DNA of 64,000 nucleotides from an uncultured Clostridia bacterium (GCA_947589045.1 CANQBQ010000001.1:62001-126000), one strand, 5' to 3'. Shown: positions 32,963 to 42,800, counted from the first letter of the stretch. A program made the numbers and translations. Notes: generated by a model not told the origin, from the letters alone.

Positions 32963-33874
32963 ATGGTAAAAGACAATTCAGTATCATCGGTTGTATTGGA
33001 TATAGTAATATATGTGTTCCTTATATTGCTCATGATTGTAATATTGTATCCGATTATTTACATCTTGTCGGTATCGCTGTCAAGCTCTGATGCGTTCAAC
33101 GCAGGTAAGGTCGTTCTGTGGCCGGTTACCAGCAGCGGCAGCTTCGGCTTTGACTTTGAAGCGTATAAGGAAATCATAACGGGTAGAACGGTTCCGATGT
33201 CGTTCTTGCAGTCGGTTATAAACACAATTTTGTACACTGTTATATCGCTTGCATTCACGACGACGCTCGCATATCCGCTGTCGCGTTCCAAGGATCGAGT
33301 TCCGTTCCACGGATTTATAACAAAGATTATCGTGTTCACGATGTTCTTTACAGCAGGTATGATTCCTGTTTACTTGATTGTTCAGAAGCTCGGTCTTCTC
33401 AACACAAGATGGTCAATGATTTTGCCGGCGGCAATTTCTACATATAACCTTGTGGTTATGCGTTCGTTCTTTGAGAGCGTTCCCGTTGAGCTTGAGGAAG
33501 CGGCGTTTATCGACGGCGCAAACGAGCTTACGATTTTCGTGAAGATTATTCTTCCGCTTTCAAAGGCGGCTTTGGCTACGGTCGGTCTGTTCTACGGCGT
33601 TTATATGTGGAACCAGTGGTTCAGCGCAATGCTTTACCTGAGCGACAGAGCTAAAGACCTGTATCCGCTGCAGTATATTATAAGACAGATAGTTATGGAG
33701 AACCAGCTTGCTGCCGAGGCGGCTGCCGCGGGCGAAATTAACACCGTCCAAGTCAGCACCGCATCTCTTAAATACGCTACGCTGTTCATCTCTATCCTGC
33801 CCATGCTGTGCGTATATCCGTTCATCCAGAAGTACTTCGTTAAGGGCGTTATGGTTGGTTCGGTTAAGGGTTAA
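32963..33874 (+). CDS. ABC sugar/oligogalacturonide transporter permease (LplC/YtcP-like)
   Basis: A 303-residue second permease of the CUT1 type. It starts at the ATG at 32963 (AAGGGGGAAT box), not at earlier in-frame codons inside the previous gene. The EAA loop is LEEAAFIDGANELTIFVKII, and the C-terminus PFIQKYFVKGVMVGSVKG is typical of LplC-type proteins. It should form a heterodimer with the preceding permease. No ATP-binding subunit gene is in the operon, so a shared MsmX/UgpC-type ATPase encoded elsewhere is expected. Confidence 0.92.
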   Translation: MVKDNSVSSVVLDIVIYVFLILLMIVILYPIIYILSVSLSSSDAFNAGKVVLWPVTSSGSFGFDFEAYKEIITGRTVPMSFLQSVINTILYTVISLAFTTTLAYPLSRSKDRVPFHGFITKIIVFTMFFTAGMIPVYLIVQKLGLLNTRWSMILPAAISTYNLVVMRSFFESVPVELEEAAFIDGANELTIFVKIILPLSKAALATVGLFYGVYMWNQWFSAMLYLSDRAKDLYPLQYIIRQIVMENQLAAEAAAAGEINTVQVSTASLKYATLFISILPMLCVYPFIQKYFVKGVMVGSVKG

Positions 33875-33946
33875 TTCGCTTGAAGTTATTGTTTAAATTT
33901 GTAATTTAAGCATATTATAATCTAAGAGATAGGAGGATATTTCTTT

Positions 33947-35674
33947 ATGAAATTCGGATTAAAAAAGATTGTCGCTCTCACGGCGGCAACCGTTTTAACC
34001 GTTTCGTGCCTTGCGTCGTGCGGTGAAGCGAACCGCCAGTCGTTTGAGGAAGACGGTCAAACTTACTACTCATATTGGCTCAATATGTACACTCAAGACA
34101 GCCGCGGCTATGCCGAGGGCGAAGAGGCAAACTTTGCAAAGGTTATAAAGAACAAGTTTAATGTAGTGCTCAACTACGACAGAATTCCGAGAGGCGACTG
34201 GGAAACCAAGACAAACCTTTCGTACGCTGTCGGAAACGAGGCTGACATCACCACAGGCGGTAAAGAGCCGCAGTACAAGAAGTGGGCTACCGAGGGTTAT
34301 CTCGATCCCATTCCCGAAGAGGCATACACCGGTGACGACTGTATCCTGAAAGACTGGAAAGCTCTCTGGAGCGAGGAAGACTTCCAGAAGGTGCTTTCTC
34401 TGGCAAAGAGCTCGGACGGTCAACTCTACTATCTGCCTACACTCCGTCAGGAGAAGGCTCAGATGTGCTGGGTATACAGAAAAGACGTATTTGACAAGCT
34501 GGGCATCAAGGAGTTCCCGAAGACTATCGACGAGCTGTATGATGTTTGCGTTAAGATAAAGGCGGCTTATCCCGATAAGGTTATCATTTCGTGTAACGGT
34601 ATGGGTACCACCTCTCCGGGTTCTGCTATTACGGGCTTCTGCCAGGCTTACTGGATCCCCGAGCTTATTATGCAGCAGCATTCGTTTGTTGACCCTGTTA
34701 CCGGTGAGTATGTGCCTTATGCTCTTACCTCGGACAGAGCGAGAGAAATGTATAAGACCATCAAGAAGTTTAACGACGCGGGTCTTATCGACAAGCAGCT
34801 GTTCTCTATCGACAAGGACGGCTTCTCCAGCAGACTTGCTAACGACAACTGCTTCATAGCTTACGACTATGTATATAACATCGAGGACTTCACAAAGAAG
34901 ACCAAGGGTACAAACGCAGACAAGAACTGCGAGTGGGCTTGGAGCGCTAATATGGTTACCGCGTATCCCGAAAAGGGTACCATCTATAAGAGAGACCCGC
35001 TGTACTCCAACTGGGGTCCCGCGTTCAGCGACGGCATAGATGAGGATATGGACAGATATAACGCTATTCTCAAGATGTTTAACTGGTTCGCAACAGAGGA
35101 AGGTCAGCTTTACAACACCTACGGTGTTAAGGCAGACGATCCCGAAGAAATCAAAGACGGCGTTGCTGAGGACAATTACAGCTACTATATGGATGAAGAC
35201 GGAAATCCGCACTTCAACCCGGGCTGGTACGATGAGAGTAACGCCAAGACCGATAAGAAGACGGATAAGCTCCTGACTCTTGAATACGGTTCGATGGGTT
35301 CGCAGTTCAAGAAGGAACAGTTTATGTTCGACAGCATTCGCGGTAAGAAGGTAGAGGCTCTGTTTGATGCGTTCAGCGCACAGCCGAAGTATTTCTACTT
35401 CGACCAGATACCTATGAGATACAACGAGGACGAGGAGCAGGAGTTCGCCGACCTCGAAGTTGCTCTTAACGCTAAGCGCGACGAGTACATCCAGAGATTT
35501 TTCTCGGGTGATGTTGACGCTAACAACGACGCTAACTGGAATCAGTACCTCTCTGATATGAACAAGGTCGGTCTTCAGGATTTCATCAATATCCAGACCA
35601 CCGTTTATGAGAGAACCAAGGCTGCTGTTGAGCAGGAAGAAGCTGCACTCAAAGCTGCCGAAGCTGCTGAGTAA
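33947..35674 (+). CDS. Extracellular solute-binding lipoprotein of the importer
   Basis: A 575-residue family-1-type substrate-binding protein (LplA-like, larger than monosaccharide binders, as usual for oligosaccharide importers). The signal peptide ends in lipobox LASC with Cys25 the probable lipid-modified residue. Binding-cleft features are distributed and cannot be assigned by eye. A C-terminal Ala/Glu-rich helix ends the protein (EQEEAALKAAEAAE). A GGAGGA box precedes the ATG. It lies directly after the two permease genes and before the intracellular pectin enzymes. Confidence 0.92.
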   Translation: MKFGLKKIVALTAATVLTVSCLASCGEANRQSFEEDGQTYYSYWLNMYTQDSRGYAEGEEANFAKVIKNKFNVVLNYDRIPRGDWETKTNLSYAVGNEADITTGGKEPQYKKWATEGYLDPIPEEAYTGDDCILKDWKALWSEEDFQKVLSLAKSSDGQLYYLPTLRQEKAQMCWVYRKDVFDKLGIKEFPKTIDELYDVCVKIKAAYPDKVIISCNGMGTTSPGSAITGFCQAYWIPELIMQQHSFVDPVTGEYVPYALTSDRAREMYKTIKKFNDAGLIDKQLFSIDKDGFSSRLANDNCFIAYDYVYNIEDFTKKTKGTNADKNCEWAWSANMVTAYPEKGTIYKRDPLYSNWGPAFSDGIDEDMDRYNAILKMFNWFATEEGQLYNTYGVKADDPEEIKDGVAEDNYSYYMDEDGNPHFNPGWYDESNAKTDKKTDKLLTLEYGSMGSQFKKEQFMFDSIRGKKVEALFDAFSAQPKYFYFDQIPMRYNEDEEQEFADLEVALNAKRDEYIQRFFSGDVDANNDANWNQYLSDMNKVGLQDFINIQTTVYERTKAAVEQEEAALKAAEAAE

Positions 35675-35697
35675 TTCAGATTTTGCGGATAATATGG

Positions 35698-35725
35698 AAC
35701 TGCCGAATAGAAATATTCGGCAGTT
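35698..35725 (+). terminator. Hairpin after the binding-protein gene (attenuator or stabiliser)
   Basis: AACTGCCGAATA and its exact complement enclose a GAAA tetraloop; only TCTCAT follows, so termination is probably partial. Such hairpins after binding-protein genes usually protect the upstream mRNA and lower expression of downstream genes. Confidence 0.7.
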
Positions 35726-35774
35726 CTCATATACAGGCATTTTGATATATACCGCGCGGCGCGGGAGGTAGGCT

Positions 35775-36662
35775 ATGACGATTTGTGTCAGAAAAGATTT
35801 TAAAACGATAGGCGAGGCGGTCGCCGCTGCGAAGGACGGAGATACAATAGTTGTTTCTTCGGGCATATACCGCGAAAAGATTTACATAAAGCAGAAAAAC
35901 TTGACGTTGCTCGGCGACGGACACGTTACGATTACCTATGATGCGGGTTCGGGAAACCCGCGTCCTGACGGCGAGCTTTACGACACCTTCACGTCGGCTA
36001 CGGTGACGGTGGAGGCTTCGGCTGAAAATTTCAGAGCCGAAAATATTATATTTGAGAATAACTATAACCGTGAAAATCCCGACATAAGCGTTACGCAGGC
36101 GCTTGCGATGAGCTGCGGCGCGGACGCGTATTTTGAAAACTGCTCGTTTTTGGGGTGGCAGGATACGCTCTATGTCAACGGAAAGACGAAGCAGTATTTT
36201 AAGAACTGCTACATAGAAGGCTCGGTGGACTTTGTTTTCGGCGATGCGGGCGCGGTGTTTGACGAGTGTCATATCAACTGCGTGCGCGCCGGCTCGTATA
36301 TTTCGGCGGCGAATACCGACAAGACCTCGGAGTACGGTTTGGTTTTTTATAAATGCAACATTACCGCGAACTGCGGCTGTGGCGGGATATATCTCGGCAG
36401 ACCGTGGCGGGCGGAGTATGAAAACGTGCGCTCGCACACCGCGTTTATAGAGTGCGTGTACGACTTTGACGATAAGCCGTGCGGCTGGCTCAGATGGCAC
36501 GCGCCCGAGGGTATGGAGCTTGACCGAATACGCTATGAGGAATATGGAAATGTCCGCCCGGACGGCAGTGCGGTTTCGACTGCCGGGCGCGCGCCGTTCA
36601 GCCGCGAAATAAGCCGCGAAGAGGCGGCGGAACTTTGCAAAAAATGCTTGCGTAAAAGCTGA
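35775..36662 (+). CDS. Intracellular pectin methylesterase (CE8)
   Basis: A 295-residue right-handed beta-helix esterase that removes methyl groups from homogalacturonan. CE8 motifs: GWQDTLYVNG and GSVDFVFGDAG carry the two catalytic aspartates, and YLGRPWRAEYENV carries the substrate-binding Arg. There is no signal peptide: the protein starts MTICVRKDFKTIGEAV, directly with the first strand. It therefore probably de-esterifies imported oligogalacturonides in the cytoplasm. The ATG at 35775 follows GGGAGG. It lies in the importer operon ahead of the GH28 gene. Confidence 0.93.
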   Translation: MTICVRKDFKTIGEAVAAAKDGDTIVVSSGIYREKIYIKQKNLTLLGDGHVTITYDAGSGNPRPDGELYDTFTSATVTVEASAENFRAENIIFENNYNRENPDISVTQALAMSCGADAYFENCSFLGWQDTLYVNGKTKQYFKNCYIEGSVDFVFGDAGAVFDECHINCVRAGSYISAANTDKTSEYGLVFYKCNITANCGCGGIYLGRPWRAEYENVRSHTAFIECVYDFDDKPCGWLRWHAPEGMELDRIRYEEYGNVRPDGSAVSTAGRAPFSREISREEAAELCKKCLRKS

Positions 36663-36758
36663 TTTTATATTACAATGAGGTTAGGAATAATTTGTATTTA
36701 AGAGCGGTTGATTTTTTGAAAATCACGGTCGTATCTTAACCTGTTTGGAGGGTTTGAA

Positions 36759-38216
36759 ATGCAGAATTTGAACGCTGTTTTTGATGTGACAAATTACGGT
36801 GTTGCGGGTGACGGAAAAACCAACAATACCGCAAAAATCGCCGAGGTTATCGGTCTTGCCGAAAAGGCGGGCGGCGGAATTATTTACTTCCCGCCCGGAG
36901 AGTATGTTTCGGGTACGATTGAGCTTAAGAGCAATATGACGCTCTATCTTTCGGCGGGCACCGTAATTCTCGGAAGCGAGAACCGCGAGGACTATCCGAT
37001 GATAACGAGCGACACGCTCGAGGGCTACACGCGCGGAGGTCATTCGGGTCTTATCAAGGCTATGAACGCCGAGAACGTGACGGTTACGGGTCGCGGCGTG
37101 CTTGACGGACGCGGCTATAACTGGTGGGGCGAGCCTAAGAACGAGCATCGCCCGCGCGCAATTCAGATGTTTTTGTGCAAAAACGTTCGCATAAGCGGAA
37201 TTTCAATAATAAACTCGGCTATGTGGACGCTTCACCCCGTCTGCTGTGACAACGTGACGATTGACGGAATTACTATTAAGAACCCCGCAAACTCGCCCAA
37301 CACCGACGGCATAAATCCCGAAAGCTGCCGCAATGTGCGTATCGCCAACTGCCACGTTGACGTGGGCGACGACTGCATAACCTTGAAGTCGGGAACCGAA
37401 AATGACCTGCTTCAGAAGCAGTACCCGTGCGAAAATATTACGGTCACGAACTGCACTATGATAAACGGACACGGCGGCGTGGTTATCGGAAGCGAGATGT
37501 CGGGCGGAGTGCGAAACGTGGTAATTTCAAACTGCGTGTTCGGCGGCACCGACCGCGGAATAAGAATAAAGACGCGCAGAAAGCGCGGCGGCACGGTAGA
37601 GGATATACGCGTCAACAACATTATGATGTCGAACGTGTTTGCGCCGTTTGTTATGAACGGATATTATCAGTGCGAGGCGTCGCCCGACGATATGGAGCTT
37701 TTCTCCCTTGACAAACGCCCTCTCTCGGATGATACGCCCGTTTTCAGAAACATATACATAAGCAACGTCACCGCGAGGAACGTGGTCGCGTCGGCGGCAT
37801 ATCTCTACGGAATACCCGAAATGCCGATTGACGGACTTTATATAGACAACTTTGTTGCGGAGGTCGTAGGCTCGGACGAGGAAATACGCGAGAAGCCGAT
37901 TATGGCGTATCACGCGCCCAAGACCAACGGCGAGGGCTTCTTCGCGGCGAATGTCCGCAACGCGAGCCTCAGGAACATGCATATCAACGTTAAGCGCGGC
38001 GCAGCGCTGACTCTTGAAAACGCCGAGGATGTGTCGGTTTCGGGGCTGTCCTCAAACACAAAGGAAACCGAGATAAAGGTGAGCGGCTCAAAGGGCGTTT
38101 TCGTAAGCGCGATAAGAGCGAGCAGCGGCGCGAAGGGTCTGCTTGAGAATACCGACGGCTCGGATGCCGTAATAAGCGGCTGTTACGTCGGGGAAAACCA
38201 GAAAGAGGTTCTTTGA
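36759..38216 (+). CDS. Intracellular GH28 polygalacturonase / exo-galacturonidase
   Basis: A 485-residue parallel beta-helix hydrolase. The GH28 motifs are all present: SPNTDGINPESC, VGDDCITLKSG (catalytic Asp pair), GHGGVVIGSEMSGG (catalytic-site His) and RGIRIKTRR. It starts MQNLNAVFDVTNYGVAGDGK with no signal peptide, so it acts in the cytoplasm, most likely as an exo-enzyme releasing galacturonate from short oligomers delivered by the ABC importer. Together with the CE8 enzyme it forms an intracellular finishing step. The ATG is preceded by GGAGGG. Confidence 0.94.
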   Translation: MQNLNAVFDVTNYGVAGDGKTNNTAKIAEVIGLAEKAGGGIIYFPPGEYVSGTIELKSNMTLYLSAGTVILGSENREDYPMITSDTLEGYTRGGHSGLIKAMNAENVTVTGRGVLDGRGYNWWGEPKNEHRPRAIQMFLCKNVRISGISIINSAMWTLHPVCCDNVTIDGITIKNPANSPNTDGINPESCRNVRIANCHVDVGDDCITLKSGTENDLLQKQYPCENITVTNCTMINGHGGVVIGSEMSGGVRNVVISNCVFGGTDRGIRIKTRRKRGGTVEDIRVNNIMMSNVFAPFVMNGYYQCEASPDDMELFSLDKRPLSDDTPVFRNIYISNVTARNVVASAAYLYGIPEMPIDGLYIDNFVAEVVGSDEEIREKPIMAYHAPKTNGEGFFAANVRNASLRNMHINVKRGAALTLENAEDVSVSGLSSNTKETEIKVSGSKGVFVSAIRASSGAKGLLENTDGSDAVISGCYVGENQKEVL

Positions 38217-38278
38217 GCGGCGGACTTGCTCTTATTTAAAAACGTAAAAATTAACTTTTAATATAAGGAGGAAAAACA

Positions 38279-39649
38279 ATGGAAAGACTTAAAAGGAAAG
38301 AGGCTTCGGGGCTTACCGAAAAAGTTCTGCAGTTTGGAGAAGGCAACTTTTTGCGCGGCTTTGTTGACTGGATGATTGACAAGCTCAACAAGGAGGCGGG
38401 CTGGAACGGCGGAGTTGCGGTCGTTCAACCGCTGCCGACAGGTCTTATTCCGATGCTCAACGAGCAGGACGGATTGTACAGCCTTTATCTGCGCGGACTT
38501 CTCGACGGCAAAAAGGTGGAGGAAACATCGGTAATCGAGTGTATCACAAGAGGCATAGACCCTTATAAAAACACCGACGAGTACCTCGCGTGCGCGAAAA
38601 ATCCCGACCTCAGATTTATTATTTCAAATACCACCGAGGCGGGCATTGAGTACAAAAAGGGTCAGGACCCGAACGACTTTGCTTCGCTTACGTTCCCCGC
38701 AAGACTTACTCTGCTTATGAAGGAGAGATTTGACTCGGGACTGCGCGGCTTTATTCTTATCCCGTGCGAGCTTATCGACAAGAACGGCGATAACCTCAAG
38801 GCTTGCATTTTGAAGTATGCGGCTGACTGGGGATACGGCGACAAGTTCGCGGAGTGGGTTGAAAAGGAAAACCACTTCACCAACACCCTCGTTGACAGAA
38901 TAGTAACCGGCTATCCGCGCGACAACGCGGCTGAGATGGAGAAGGAGTTCGGCTATCTCGACAATCTGATTGACACCGCCGAGATTTTCCACCTTTGGGT
39001 AATCGAGGGCGACAAGTCTCTTGCCGACGAAATCCCGTTCCACAAGATAGGTCTTAACGTGCTTTGGACAGATGACGTAACTCCGTATAAAAAGAGAAAG
39101 GTTCGCATATTGAACGGTGCGCACACAATGATGGTGCTTGCGGCTCGTCTGGCAGGACTTTCCATTGTTCGCGAGGCTATGGAGGATGAACTGGTATTCT
39201 CGTTTATGAAGAAGGGTATATTCGAGGAGATAATACCCACTCTCGACCTGCCCAAGGAGGAGCTTGTTCAGTTTGCGAACGACGTAATAGAGAGATTTAA
39301 GAACCCGTTTATCGCTCACAGACTTCTGGACATCGCGCTCAACTCGGTTTCCAAGTTCCAGGTTCGCGTGCTTCCGTCCATTCAGGAGTACATAAAGACT
39401 ATGGGCAAGGAGCCTGCGGCTCTCGTATTCTCTCTTGCCGCTCTTATCGCGTTCTACCGCACCGACGAGGCGCGTGACAGCGAGGAGGTAACCAAGTTTA
39501 TGAAGACCGCTTCGGTTGACGATATTCTCTCAAAGACCGATTACTGGGGAGAGGATCTCTCCTACCTCGGCGACAGCGTTAAGGCGGGTCTTAAGGCTAT
39601 CGACGAAAAGGGCATCAGAGCGGCTATGCAGGATATAGTTAACGCGTAA
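38279..39649 (+). CDS. uxaB: Tagaturonate reductase
   Basis: A 456-residue NAD-dependent member of the long-chain mannitol dehydrogenase family that reduces D-tagaturonate to D-altronate. The N-terminal nucleotide-binding segment is VLQFGEGNFLRGFVDWMID. The catalytic-domain signature KRKVRILNGAHTMMVL contains the family Lys-x6-Asn-x2-His set. Length is slightly below E. coli UxaB (483). The GGAGG box is 8 bases before the ATG. It is followed by uxaA with 19 bases between, matching the biochemical order. Confidence 0.95.
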   Translation: MERLKRKEASGLTEKVLQFGEGNFLRGFVDWMIDKLNKEAGWNGGVAVVQPLPTGLIPMLNEQDGLYSLYLRGLLDGKKVEETSVIECITRGIDPYKNTDEYLACAKNPDLRFIISNTTEAGIEYKKGQDPNDFASLTFPARLTLLMKERFDSGLRGFILIPCELIDKNGDNLKACILKYAADWGYGDKFAEWVEKENHFTNTLVDRIVTGYPRDNAAEMEKEFGYLDNLIDTAEIFHLWVIEGDKSLADEIPFHKIGLNVLWTDDVTPYKKRKVRILNGAHTMMVLAARLAGLSIVREAMEDELVFSFMKKGIFEEIIPTLDLPKEELVQFANDVIERFKNPFIAHRLLDIALNSVSKFQVRVLPSIQEYIKTMGKEPAALVFSLAALIAFYRTDEARDSEEVTKFMKTASVDDILSKTDYWGEDLSYLGDSVKAGLKAIDEKGIRAAMQDIVNA

Positions 39650-39668
39650 CGCGTCGGGAGGACTGGAT

Positions 39669-41084
39669 ATGAAAACACATAAAATACATGAGCGCGACAA
39701 CGTAGCCGTATGTCTTGACGGTGAGCTTCGCGGTCATAAGATTGCCCTCCGCGACATTAAGGCGGGCGAGGACATAATAAAGTACGGCTATCCGATAGGT
39801 CACGCGTTGGTTGATATAAAAGAGGGGGAGCATATTCACACTCACAATATAAAAACCAACCTCGGAGACAACCTCGAATATACATATGAGCCGAAACGCA
39901 CGCCGATACCCAAGGCGAACGACAAAAGGACGTTTGACGGCTATGTGCGCGAGGACGGCTCGGTCGGCATAAGAAACGAGATTTGGATAGTCAATACCGT
40001 CGGCTGTATCAATAAGACGTCGGAGCTTCTGGCTCGCCGCGCAAACGAAAAGTTTGCGGGCAGAGTGGACGGCATATATAACTTCGTGCATCCGTTCGGC
40101 TGCTCTCAGCTCGGCGACGACCATCAGACAACGCAGAAAATTCTGAAGGGTCTTGTCAACCATCCGAACGCGGCGGGCGTGCTGGTTCTGGGTCTTGGCT
40201 GTGAGAACAACAATATCCCCGAGTTTCAGAAGGTTTTGGGCGAGACCAATCCCAAGCGCGTAAAATTTATGAGCGCACAGGAATATGACGATGAGATTGA
40301 GCAGGGCTTAAAGCTCATCGGCGAGCTGGTTGAATATGCGGAGGGCTTTAAAAGACAGCCCTGCGACCTCTCAAAGCTCGTTGTGGGTCTTAAATGCGGC
40401 GGCAGCGACGGATTTTCGGGTCTTACCGCGAACCCGCTTGTCGGCAGCTTTTCGGATTTGCTCATCTCTCACGGCGGAAGTACGATTTTGACCGAGGTTC
40501 CCGAAATGTTCGGTGCGGAGACAATTCTTATGAACCGCGCCGAGAACGAGGAGGTTTTCGGAAAGACCGTCGAGCTTATAAATAACTTTAAGGATTATTT
40601 CCGCCGCCATAATCAGGTGGTTTACGAGAACCCGTCCCCCGGCAACAAAAAAGGCGGTATAACCACGCTGGAGGATAAGTCGCTCGGCTGTGTTCAAAAG
40701 GGCGGCACCGCAGATGTTGTGGACGTAATTCAAATCGGTGAGCACGTTAAAAAGCAGGGCTTGAACCTGCTTACGGGTCCCGGCAACGACATTGTCGCGG
40801 TTACGAATTTGACCGCTTCGGGCTGTCATTTGATTTTGTTCACAACGGGTCGCGGAACGCCTGTCGGCGCTCCCGTTCCGACTGTCAAGATTGCCACAAA
40901 TTCGGACTTGGCAAAGCGCAAGCCGCACTGGATTGACTTTAACGCGGGTCCTCTGATAGACGGCGAGGAGCTTCGCGACAAGCTGTTTGAATATGTGATT
41001 TCGGTCGCTTCGGGCGAGCGCACAAACAACGAGAAAAACGGCTACCGTGAAATTTCTATTTTCAAGGACGGCGTAGTTTTGTAA
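39669..41084 (+). CDS. uxaA: Altronate dehydratase
   Basis: A 471-residue enzyme converting D-altronate to 2-keto-3-deoxygluconate. An N-terminal SAF-type domain (about 8-80, ALRDIKAGEDIIKYGYPIG, HTHNIKT) precedes the catalytic domain with VGIRNEIWIVNTVGCINKTS, FGCSQLGDDHQTT, LKCGGSDGFSG and the C-terminal LITGP-like LTGPGNDIVAVT. These match UxaA/GarD dehydratases, which use iron. With UxaB it covers two of the three Ashwell-pathway steps; uxaC, kdgK and kdgA are outside the window. Confidence 0.96.
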   Translation: MKTHKIHERDNVAVCLDGELRGHKIALRDIKAGEDIIKYGYPIGHALVDIKEGEHIHTHNIKTNLGDNLEYTYEPKRTPIPKANDKRTFDGYVREDGSVGIRNEIWIVNTVGCINKTSELLARRANEKFAGRVDGIYNFVHPFGCSQLGDDHQTTQKILKGLVNHPNAAGVLVLGLGCENNNIPEFQKVLGETNPKRVKFMSAQEYDDEIEQGLKLIGELVEYAEGFKRQPCDLSKLVVGLKCGGSDGFSGLTANPLVGSFSDLLISHGGSTILTEVPEMFGAETILMNRAENEEVFGKTVELINNFKDYFRRHNQVVYENPSPGNKKGGITTLEDKSLGCVQKGGTADVVDVIQIGEHVKKQGLNLLTGPGNDIVAVTNLTASGCHLILFTTGRGTPVGAPVPTVKIATNSDLAKRKPHWIDFNAGPLIDGEELRDKLFEYVISVASGERTNNEKNGYREISIFKDGVVL

Positions 41085-41092
41085 TTAAATGA

Positions 41093-41129
41093 AAAATTTT
41101 GGCAGGAGAATTGCTCCTGCCAAAATTTT
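41093..41129 (+). terminator. Terminator after uxaA
   Basis: A perfect 16-bp stem (41093-41108 with 41114-41129) whose 3' arm ends in AAAATTTTG; it marks the end of the importer-galacturonate operon. Confidence 0.85.
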
Positions 41130-41186
41130 GAATACGCATATTTTTGTGTGAGAGTTATTTGAGAGTTATTTGAAAGGAAGATTGTT

Positions 41187-42800
41187 CTGGAGAGTAATAC
41201 GCTTTATATTGCGCTTGTGCTTGCGGCGGCGGTTATGGTATGCTGTATAGCGTCATATAAAATGTCGGGCAAGCTGGGAATACCCGCGCTTTTGCTTTTT
41301 ATCATTGTGGGAATGTTATTCGGCTCGGAGGGGATTTTCAAAATTCAGTTCGAGGATTACGAATTTGCGGAGTATATATGCAAGGTCGCGCTGCTGTTTA
41401 TAATGTTCTACGGCGGCTTCGGCACTAACTGGTCGCACGCGAAACCGGTGTTCGCGAAGGCGGTCACGATGTCTACCCTCGGCGTGGTTTTGACTACCGC
41501 GGCGGTGGGTTTGTTTTGTCATTTTGTGCTGAAAATCGGGCTTATCGAGAGCTTTTTGCTCGGCTCGGTAATTTCCTCGACCGACGCCGCGTCGGTGTTC
41601 TCGATTTTGCGTTCAAAGAAGCTCAACCTCAAGCACGGACTTGCGTCTCTTTTGGAGGTCGAGAGCGGAAGTAACGACCCGTTTTCATATATGCTTACGA
41701 TGATATTCCTCGAGATTATGTCGGCAAGCGGTCAGACCGAGCCGATATGGCGTATGGTCATAGAGGAAATTGCGCTGGGCGCGTTCGGCGGATTTTTGAT
41801 TGCCTTTTTGGGCAGATATTTGCTCAGACGGCTCAGAATTAAAAACGCGGGAATGAATATGATTTTTATGGCGGCACTGGCTGTTTTGTCGTTCGCGCTT
41901 CCGATGCTTGTGGGCGGAAACGGCTTCCTCAGCGTCTACATAGCGGGAATGATACTCGGTAACAGTAAAATCAGGTACAAGGCGGAGCTGGTGCATTTCT
42001 TTGACGGCGTTACTTGTTTTATGCAGATTATAGTGTTCTTCCTGCTCGGACTTTTGTCGGTGCCGTCGAATATATGGAGTGTGGCGCTTCCGTCGGTTTT
42101 GATTGCCCTGTTTTTAACATTTATCGCGCGTCCGATTTCCACACTGCTGCTTATGTCGCCGTTTCGTATGCCGATAAAGCAACAGGCGTTGGTGGCGTGG
42201 TCGGGACTTCGCGGCGCGGCGTCGGTGCTTTTTGCAATCATAGTTATGGTCAGCGGAGTTAAGACGCAGAATAATTTTTATCATATAGTGCTTCTGATTT
42301 CGATGCTGTCGGTTATGTTTCAGGGCTCGCTTCTTCCTATGGTGGCGCGTAAGCTCGACCTTGTGGATGACGACGAGAGCGTAATGAAGACCTTTAACGA
42401 CTATCAGGACGAGGGAGACGTCAGCTTTGTCGAGATGAAGGTGTGGAACAACAGCGCGTGGGTAGGCCGTTCGCTCGAACAGATAAAAATTCCTCGCGAC
42501 AGGCTTGTTGTGCTTGTGAAGCGCGAGGATGAAAATATAGTTCCCGACGGCAGTACCGTAATTGAAGCGGGCGACGTTCTGGTGTTTGCGTGTATGGCTT
42601 ACCGCGCCGAGGATGACGTGGGTCTTACCGAGGTGGAAATCACGGGCGGACATAAGTGGAGAAATAAGCCGGTTTGCGAGCTCGATTTGCCGCAGGGTGC
42701 GCTTGTGGTGATGATAAAGCGCGACACGGGCGCGGTTATCGCGGGCGGCAACACGGTTATAAAAAAGAACGATACATTGGTGCTGAGTATGCCAAAATAA
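41187..42800 (+). CDS. Cation/proton antiporter with RCK-C domains (CvrA/NhaP2-like)
   Basis: A CPA1-type membrane antiporter with about 12 transmembrane helices (SSTDAASVFSIL is the ion-path segment) followed by two TrkA-C/RCK-C regulatory domains (VWNNSAWVGRSLEQIKIPRD; TVIEAGDVLVFA; TVIKKNDTLVLSM). It resembles potassium/proton antiporters of the CvrA/NhaP2 group. The first common start codon is GTG at 41217, but alignment by eye with NhaP2-type N-termini needs about ten more residues, and a CTG at 41187 sits 6-7 bases after AAAGGAAG; I take this rare start as likely. It is separated from the pectin operon by a terminator. Confidence 0.9.
   Translation: MESNTLYIALVLAAAVMVCCIASYKMSGKLGIPALLLFIIVGMLFGSEGIFKIQFEDYEFAEYICKVALLFIMFYGGFGTNWSHAKPVFAKAVTMSTLGVVLTTAAVGLFCHFVLKIGLIESFLLGSVISSTDAASVFSILRSKKLNLKHGLASLLEVESGSNDPFSYMLTMIFLEIMSASGQTEPIWRMVIEEIALGAFGGFLIAFLGRYLLRRLRIKNAGMNMIFMAALAVLSFALPMLVGGNGFLSVYIAGMILGNSKIRYKAELVHFFDGVTCFMQIIVFFLLGLLSVPSNIWSVALPSVLIALFLTFIARPISTLLLMSPFRMPIKQQALVAWSGLRGAASVLFAIIVMVSGVKTQNNFYHIVLLISMLSVMFQGSLLPMVARKLDLVDDDESVMKTFNDYQDEGDVSFVEMKVWNNSAWVGRSLEQIKIPRDRLVVLVKREDENIVPDGSTVIEAGDVLVFACMAYRAEDDVGLTEVEITGGHKWRNKPVCELDLPQGALVVMIKRDTGAVIAGGNTVIKKNDTLVLSMPK

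Noticed and set aside
34070-35866. Open frame of about 600 codons on the minus strand opposite the solute-binding protein gene
   Set aside because: It is the mirror of a strongly coding, well-recognised gene; its translation has no domain and no ribosome-binding site. The same holds for the long antisense frames opposite addA, metH and the pectate lyases.
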